From NCBI GenBank assembly GCA_013397435.1, contig VZRG01000200.1, forward strand, positions 659,179 to 723,178: a stretch of DNA of 64,000 nt. Direction: 5' to 3'. Shown here one piece after another: positions 13,601 to 22,600 of the stretch. The stretch is from Erythrocercus mccallii. Taxonomy: Eukaryota; Chordata; Aves; Passeriformes; Dicruridae. Made by a program: the position numbers and the translations under genes. The stretch's first letter is position 1. Each line of letters begins with the position of its first letter. The notes beneath the pieces are model-generated. The model was not told the origin of the DNA and made no database searches. It was given only the letters and a program-made list of their open reading frames with translations.

Positions 13601-16600
13601 TTGCTTTAACACAAACACAAGGCACCAGCAGCATACCTTATTCTTCTGAATAGAGGCTGTGATCTGGCTGACATCTTTCCCTAATGTTGTCATTCTTGCC
13701 AGCTTCCACTTCTCAGAGATCCACGATTCTTCCTCTTTGCAGTCACGGAAGAATTCGAAAAGCTTCAAAGCCTCTTCTAGCTGAGATTTACTGAACCAAG
13801 GAAATAAACAGTGTGTGACAGTCAGAAATAGGATTCCACGAAGACAGTGGTAGATTAATCAAATAAAAACTTAAAAATCCAGAATTTGAATGCCTTTAGT
13901 TCTTCTTTGTCATATATTAATTTATTCGTGGAATAAGACAAAAGAAACAAAATTGCATTTCCTTCTTTCTCCAGGAGATGAGGAGATAACCATTTGCTAT
14001 TCTGACTTGTCATAAAGCAAGTTATAATAAATGCTGAGAATGAAGCTGTTCTTCATCAAGGAAAGAGAATGATGCTTCCAGTCAATTGCAATCAAGACAC
14101 CTGAGCTGCTTTTGTTATGTCTTTATAAATGGAGAAATGAAAACATTTCAAATGTTGGGAAGCTGTGCCTTCTGATTAAAGAGTTAGGATTGGGCATCCT
14201 AATCAGGAAGAACAGAGTCACAAGCACAGGCCTACCGTGACTTGCTCTGAGCTGTGAGGTTCTGGTACAGCTGACGAAGCATCTGAACCTTTGCATAAAG
14301 CAATTCTGATTTAACTGTGCTGTCCTTGCTGATTTCTGCTGTCCTCTGGGTGATGTGTGTTAATCTGCCATCATAGGAAGAGATCTGAGAGTCAACCAAG
14401 TTGTGATTCTGGAGCAAATCTACTACTTCCAGGAGCTGCTTCCCACAGTCCTGGGAATTCACCAGCACCTACAAAATGAGAAGAATAAAAAGTAATTTTC
14501 AGAGAGTGCATCTAGGGTCTCAGTACAAACAAATCAGTTGAAAGGTTCCTGTTGTCTCTCATAGCTTCTAAATGTCCAAGAATGTCAGCTAAGTAAAGCA
14601 AAAAACTCCCTATTTAGAAAAATTATACTATATTTTATTTTTTTTCAATTCCACAAGCTAATGGCAACAATCCAGACCTTCTATCTGCTGCAGTGCAAGT
14701 AATGGTCTCATCAAATAAGCATTTGTTTTTGTACCTAAGATATTTCTTCTTATTAATCACTCAAGGTCTCAGAATCTGTGGGTGCAATGAATAACCCTTT
14801 GTTATAGACCCATCTCTAGGCAGATTGATTCACAATCTGTATTTGAAGAATTCCACAATATCCCATTCTATGGTACGTTCTAACTGCGATGTTCTTTAAT
14901 TTGAGGAGCCTACTTGTCTATGTAAATGACGAAAAAAGTATTTTATAGTACTTAATTGGTGACTGATGAGAAGTGCTTATCAGTCTGTCTTCTATCTAAT
15001 TGTATTAATGGATACAATTATTAATCCTAGGGTACTATCTTCCCTTACCAATCTTTTCCCATATTCTCAGACTGTTGCAATTCTCATTGCTGTTCCAATA
15101 CACTATTACCATTAGATGCTCTTTGCCTACTAACACTAGGACAGAAATATTTATAAGTTAGGGATAGCTCTTATCTTTAATTTGAAATTCACAACTTCAT
15201 ATAGCATGCTGGCTCTTTCAGCTTGGGAACAAAGCAACTTGTAGTCATGAGGATTTTTCTGTTTTCAAGGCAAAGGATGTATACATACTTCCTTCCATTA
15301 CAAAATCAATATGAACCCAGCTATTTCTCATGCTGAAGAGAAGACTTTGTGCTCTGACATCCTGGTAGCAGCTGGAAATTCTTGCTAAAAGCAACCAGTA
15401 TGCATTTACAGTGGAACTTTCCTTTCTCATGAGCTTATGTATCTGTAAGCCTGAGCTAATTCCCATCTGTTAAATTACTGCAGGTTCTTCCAGAAGCTAA
15501 TTCAGACGAATTACGTGGAATGGAAACAGGAGGTGTGTTTCTTCCACTTTTGCTTTTGCACTCATAAATTTTGAAAATATTATTTGCCATTTTTATTTTA
15601 CCATATAACTTGAACACGTAGTACATTCCATGTAATAGGATACCTGGCTTTCTAATCAGGGAAACCCCCTACAGCAAAGCCTGTTTTTCCTTGTTTAGTT
15701 ACCTGTGATGATGAACTGAAATGCTCGATTGGGCATCTAGGTAAAAAAATGTATTTTTTCTATAGCTGATAGACTTTATTTCCTGTTGGCAACAGCCAGT
15801 CCCTGGAACATGGGGACACACATTGGCAGCACTGCAAGTTGTGTGCTGCTGGAGAGGGCTCAGTACCTGCAGCTCTTTCAGCTCCTCTGTAATGGCATCT
15901 ACGTCCCTCAGGAGACCCAGAATTTCCTGCATTGTTCCCAGGGACTGTTCTCGCCTCTGCAGCTGATCCAGAAGATCCTGCCATTGCTTTGAAATGCTCT
16001 TTTGCCTACAAAGGAAGAGAAAGAAATTACCAGTTTGGAACAAAGTCTTTGGGCAGCACTGGAGGATTGTCACTAACTGCAGCTTTATAGGGGCTAAATG
16101 AACACACACGACTCTTGACATCAGTGTAAGAGGACAGGCCAGGAACACAAAAGAGGTAAAAAATGTTATTACAGGAATTTTGACTAGCACATCAACTGTC
16201 ATTGAGTCTTTTAAAATTTAGACATTGTTTTTAAGGATGTTCATGAAACACCCTTTTTTGCTACAGTGTTTTTACTTGATACAGTGGAAAGGCTTGGAAA
16301 CAAAAAAGTGTTCTTTAAATGGCTGTTAAAGTAAAATATTAATCTAAACTATATCATAAGTCACAATCTTATCTCATAGTTTGATTTACTCTTTATAATT
16401 GGTTTTCTGAGATTTCATAGAGGGTTTTGATTTTGTCTGAATTTAGAAAAGCAATAAAATACCATGAAATAAGTTATTTGTATAGCATTCTTAGATACTC
16501 ACAAATCAGGTTATATAATAACCTGAGATAATCAGATATTTCAATAATCAATAATCAAAATTTCAATAATCAAATTTATAATTTGTCAATATTTGTTCCA

Positions 16601-19600
16601 AATTGGAGTAAATCTGAGAATGCCATGCCTTAACTAATTTGTATCTCCCTAAATTGCAGATTGAAATAGAAATGTGTTGATTTGGAAGAAAAAGCAGTAT
16701 CTCTCTAAGCATATTTGATGGCAGATAGAATATTTGGTAGAAATTTGTAGGTATACTTTCATACATAACAAAAATATCTTAAAAATATTTTTCATCCTAA
16801 ATTGTTCTGAGGCTTTGATCATCCAAGGAAAGAAATTAGAATTTTGAAGAAGATTAAGTGTTTGCCTTATCTGATGGAACTATTCACAGGTAGAAAAAAT
16901 TCCAGAGAGTTCCACTCATGAGGAGCAGACACAATATTCACAGTTACAATTTGTTTTCTTCCACCACACCCCAGAATTTCAACTAATTTTGACCTCTGCT
17001 ACTATACAGCCTCTCAGCCATCACTCACTTCTGCAAGATTTTATCTTTGCCATGATAATTCTCCTGGCTGATAATTTTGGCCATTTCGTCCAAGGCTGTG
17101 AAGCGTTCCCTCCTGGGCAGTACATCCGCCACAATGGCTTCCAGCTTCTTACTGGCAGCCTCCATCCTGTCCACACTCTCTGGCCAGAAGTCCTGCTTGC
17201 CAATCACTTTCCTCATGTCTTCCAAGTAGGACTCACGCAGGGCTGCCTTCTTCAGAAACCTCTGGGCTAGCTGTTCCAGCCTTTCTAGCCTCAGCATCTC
17301 CGTTTGCAGTGCTTTTCCCCGGTTGTGCTCTGACTTTTCCAGGATGATCCAGTGCTTTTCCACATCCTGCAGCATCTTCCCCTCTGGAGGCAAGTATGGC
17401 CGTTGGTTGTTGGCTCTCTGTTTGGTCCTGATGTTGAAGAGATGAGCTTCAATCATGCCCTTCTCTTGGTATTTGGGGGGTTTCTCCACAGTGCGGAAGG
17501 TTTTAAAGTTGGCCATGAGCAGCCACATTTCCTGAAGAGAGTTGGGGAAATGACGGTTATCCAGTTCCATCACCTTTTGTTTAATCCATTTCAGGAGGTC
17601 AGAGACCATCTGCTCATACTGAAGCTTCAAGTCTTCTATCTCCTTCAAGAAGAACACGATCTGCAATGGGAGTACAGAGTTACAAGCCCCATAAGAAACA
17701 GAATGAAGCAAGGCCAGTGAACAGAAAGCAGTGTTTTCAGCAGTCATCACATTTTTATACATGATTTTATATGATGTGGTACATGTGTGTACATTTTATA
17801 TGATGTGGTGATAGCTGTCATAGCTGAGGCTAGGTGAAATTCTAGAACAGCCCACCACAGAACACAGATAAATCAATATCATTTAATGTTTCAATTCAGT
17901 TTTTATTTAAGAAAACGTTTGGGAATAAACAGCATGGTTCACATTTTTTGTTTCACAACTGAAAAACCCCATATTTTTTTCCCGTCTCATTCCTCAACCC
18001 CAAACAATTCTATCCTAATAGGTAATTACAGCTTCTTAGCTCCACCACTTAGGATCTTAGGAGACCATCTGACAAGATCCTGTTTCTCTCACATACACAC
18101 AGCAGATTGTGGTCAAACAGTCCCTTCTCAATCTCTTCTGTTGGAACTGTTTCTCTTTATAAAAATTACTAGAAAATGTTTTGTGGCTAAATGGAGTTTT
18201 GGTAAGGATGTTAACTCTGAATCAACACTTACTTTTCAAGTCCAGGACATTTATCTGTTTCATTTGTGGCTTGATTTGTTTTTACTTAAAGTTCAGGTAA
18301 ATACTGGAGCTAACATCTAGAATTAAATCCCTAATGAAATAAAAGGTGTTAGAATGAAATCATCCTTTCTTTCCATTTTATGGTTTTTTTCCATCTTTGT
18401 CTTTTTACTTCATATTATTTTTCTACACCCTGGCTTAGTAAAGATGCAGATCTTTACTCCTGCAAATGCCAGGTTTAGTGCTGAACAATGTTGTCTGCCT
18501 CTATCATTCTGCCTACCCCAGCCAGGCAGATTAGTGAGGGAGAGGGCATGAGAAAAGACCCAGTCCTTCCAAGTGGTGATCTGTTTTTGCCTACCAGAAA
18601 GTGCACTTGGCAATGACCAAACACTCAGTCTTGTAAGAGGAGTAAAATAGCACCAGCCTTTAGTGCAGGAAAAGCAGCCCATGACACCAGGGCTCCCTTC
18701 TGTATTTTCTGCCACTGTACCCAGTTCTTGCTGAAAGATCTTAGCAAATGCATCGTCACCTCAGATGGGAGAGGGAAAGGAGATTTTTCTCCCCGAACTG
18801 TTTCTCTCTGCCATCCTGGTCACACACTTAGTCTGAACTCAAAGGCTTCCTTGGCACATTCAGGCTTCCTTGGCACATTCAGGCTTCCCTCCCAATCCTA
18901 TTAGTACAGTCAGAGCTGCCTATTGAGGGGACTAAGGACATGAAGAGATTAACATCTGTTTCCTTCTCCTTCTGAATGTTTGTGTATGTCAGAAATGCAG
19001 GAAGACAGGAATGCAATATTAGAGACAGGCTAAAAATAGGGAAGGAGTTGAAGGGAGAAAAAGAAGCAGGTAAGCAGAGAGAGAGAAAAGAAAGAATAAA
19101 GAGAACATGAAAAAATGGAAAAAGAAGTGGAGGACAATGAGAATTGAAAAAGGACAGAGTAAGCAAACTGTTTATACACAAAATACAAAAGTTATGGCCT
19201 ACTTGCTCCTTATAGTTCCTCTAATACATGCTTGTGGACTCAAGGATTATTTCACGTTTACCAAAAGATGAATAACGTGTCCTGGCCAAAATGCAGTGCC
19301 CCATGTGGGGAGTTGTGAAGTCCTACTGCCTACTCTCCTCACTGATGCCCAGTCTTTGACTGAATTTCAAGTCCTGCTCTCATCTAATGCATCTCTTTGG
19401 AGAACATGTTGTTCTAAGACATACAATCTTAGAGTATCTCCAGTTGGAAGGGACTCATAAGGACCATTGAGTCCAACTCCCTGCTCCTTGCAGGACTACT
19501 TAATATCGAATTTTCTGACAAAGACCATCCTCCAGACACTCCTTCCACACTAACAGGTCTGCTCTTGCCTAGTCTTAACCTTCTCTCAATATTTTTGAGA

Positions 19601-22600
19601 TCTCTATGCCTCAAGTTGCCTTGGAACCATATCAGTTCTCAAACAGAAACCATGAGGTCAAAAAGGGATTGGTTTTCAGTGAGATAATTGCAACCTTCTG
19701 GGAGATCAGAGAGTATACAGGCTCCAGGTACAAGTCTCAAGGTGCAAGGTCTTTCAGATGCCTTTGCCTTTAGATTCAGTCCAAATGATCCTGAAGCTGA
19801 GCTTGCACAAAACCCCTCACACTTCCAAATTAAATTTAGCTTTACATTTTTAATTTATAACTTCCAAGGATAGCAATGCACTTACTTTGTTAAGTCTCTT
19901 TTGTATTGTCTGGCCTTGTTTCAGTCTGGAGAAATAGTGGTAATAGAGTGACACATAAGTCATGATGGATCTCTCATCTGGATAGGGCACTGCCACATCC
20001 TCAGCATCAAGCAGTTTGCTGATTCCAAATTCTTTCTCAGCAACTTCAAAGGCATTGTTCAGGTTTTTAATGGGCTGGTCCTGCCGCAGTGAGCTATACT
20101 GGATAAGATCAGGCCTGGGCAAGGAGAAAAAGAGGGCATGGAGATGAAGGAAGATTTATGTTTGTAGTGAGTTCTTTCAGATCATAAACCATAAACTGGT
20201 TATGAGACTAAGTTAATAGTCACATAAGTGTTAATGTTATGTGACATTAACGCTGAAATTACTTTGACCCTGAACTTCATTCAAGAGCATTGCCCATTGC
20301 CTACATAGCAGGAAGAAAATGTCTTCTATGAAGTTGAATTACCACTCCCAGCAAATCTCTGCCCTTATTTCTCATCTTCCTCAAAGGGTGGAAACCAAAG
20401 CCACCTAGAGAGACACTTGTGAAAAGGGAGGTGACTCCCAGCTGGGGGAGTTCCAAAATCCCACTGTGGTATCTTGTATAAGATATAGCAGAACTGTTGA
20501 GGACAATGAAATGTTCAAGGTTACCATAGGTGGTTTCTCTCTCCTTTTGGCTGTTTTCTTCACTCTTTTTCAAAGGGACAGAGAAGGGAGGTAGAAAGAG
20601 ACTGCTTACTCTATTACAGAACCAGAAGATATACATGCTCACAAAGTTCATACAATAAAACCACTGCCTAAAAGAATTATTTTAGAAAAAGAGCAATGGG
20701 AACATGACTCAGGTTCTAAGTCCAAATGGAGAGTATTGTTCAGATATGTGATATTCCCCTGGAAATTCAATGCTATAGCCAACTAAAGTTGCTATGAAGC
20801 AGAACCTTTAGGTCCTTCCTTCCATGAGGGAGAGAGAGAATATCCATTTAAGAAAGAAGAGTCTTCAGTGAGAAAGGACAGAGTATCTGACACTTTCTTG
20901 ACTTGTAATTCAGACCCTGGAACAACTCTTGTCAGAGGTAGAAACAGCAATGAGTAACTCTGCTCAAGTGATCAATCAAAACATACCTGTGAGCATGTAT
21001 GAGTGCATTGAAGGCCAGGCCATCGCTCCAGCTTTTGGAGAAGTCCTTCACACTCACATTGGAATAGCTGGCAGTTTTATGCTGACACCAGAGTAATAAG
21101 GCTTCATTGGCAAATAGAACATCAGCTCTGCCTCCAAATTCTTCCTGTGAAGAGAGTACGGAAAAGAAAAATCAATGTCAACAATATACTAAAATAGTAA
21201 CAGTGAGTTTACTCTTATGTTTCCAAAGATCACTTTGTATTACTCTCCCTCAAAGTCATGACTTACAGACTGTATCTGTCATAAAGGTAGAAAGATTTAA
21301 CATGAAAATAGAAGTTTTCTATTAAAAAAAGATGAATTGAATGAATGCAAAAACTATAAGGTTAAATACAGGTGCTGAAATTTTTTAAACGTTTCTCTTC
21401 TGTAATGTCTGTAGAAATCAGGCAGAAAGGAAAGTTGTTTATTTGCTTCCTTAGCTGTGAAATAGAACTCAGAAAGAGAATATGATGTATTCAGGTCTAC
21501 TATTGGAAATTCTTGACTTTGATTTCATAATATCTTTATAGAATCTTGTTTTTCATGTATTAGAGTACATGTTTAATAATTTAAAAAAGCATGTGCTTCT
21601 TCAGAGAAAGAGCAAAGCAGCATCATGGGACTCAAATCTAGAGATAACTGTTGACAGAGAAATTAGACATTAAGTCAAAAGTCTGTGAAATTTTTTTAGA
21701 ACAGAGTGAAGAACATGAATGTTCTTTCTATCTCCAAGTCACTGTTTCATCTATTTGAGGAAAAAAAGTGGATTCAATTGCACAAGCAAAAAGACAAAGA
21801 TACAGTTTTTACCTTATCAAGTTTGATAGATGAAATCTGAAATCGAAGTATGATGATCCAGATAAGGCCCAGGATTAAGGTTCTGTCACCATCTACGATA
21901 TTCTCAGGACCAATCACTTTTACTTGTACCTGCTAATAAACCAGTATCTGTTCAATATAAAAGCCCCTGTGTCCACCTCTCAGTGTAACAGACTGTTACT
22001 GGAGAGGGTGTTCAGGCCATTTTCTTGAGCAAAGAGGTTTAATGCTTGCATCTTTTCATCAGTCCACAGGTCTGTAAGCTCCTATATCAGCTCATGATGA
22101 ATTTCAGCAAAAGCCTGGCAAAGGGATAGTGGTCTCAAAGGTTTAAAGTTCCAATATACATTTTTTGAAACCTGGTGGTTAGGGAGAGAAAAAAAAAACA
22201 TTTCTTTCCTCCAAAGGAGAGGAATAGTAGCTGTTTCTAAAACATATTACTCAAATAACAAAGAAATTAAATTTTGATGAATTTTTCTCTCTTAATAAAA
22301 TCCCTGTCCTGTCTTCAGAGGATATATTATTGTGTACTAGAGGGGGAAACTACAACAAACATGATGCTATAATTAATTAATAACATATATTAAGTGTTGT
22401 GGTCTCTAATACCAATATTAACTTACCTTGGATTTCAGAAATGTGATGGCTTTGCTGTTGTTCTCTAGAAAATGCACTCTCATCTTTCCCCGGCTTGGTT
22501 TGGGCAAAGCTTCTCCAGAAAGCAGCTCCAGGAGTTTCATGAGAGGGATGCCATCCTTCAAGTCTGTGTAAATATCTTCTATCTCAATCTTTGCCTGTGA

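Noticed and set aside
15699..15866. Read-through downstream of SPTBN5 exon 15,867-16,005
   Set aside because: The donor CTGCAG|GTACTG joins in phase to the repeat 3 exon, and the residues past it lose the coiled-coil pattern.
17661..17762. Extension of the SPTBN5 repeat 1-2 exon upstream of 17,660
   Set aside because: A clear polypyrimidine tract and CAG acceptor lie at 17,661-17,662, and the exon joins in phase to the CH2 exon. The extra residues are not spectrin-like.
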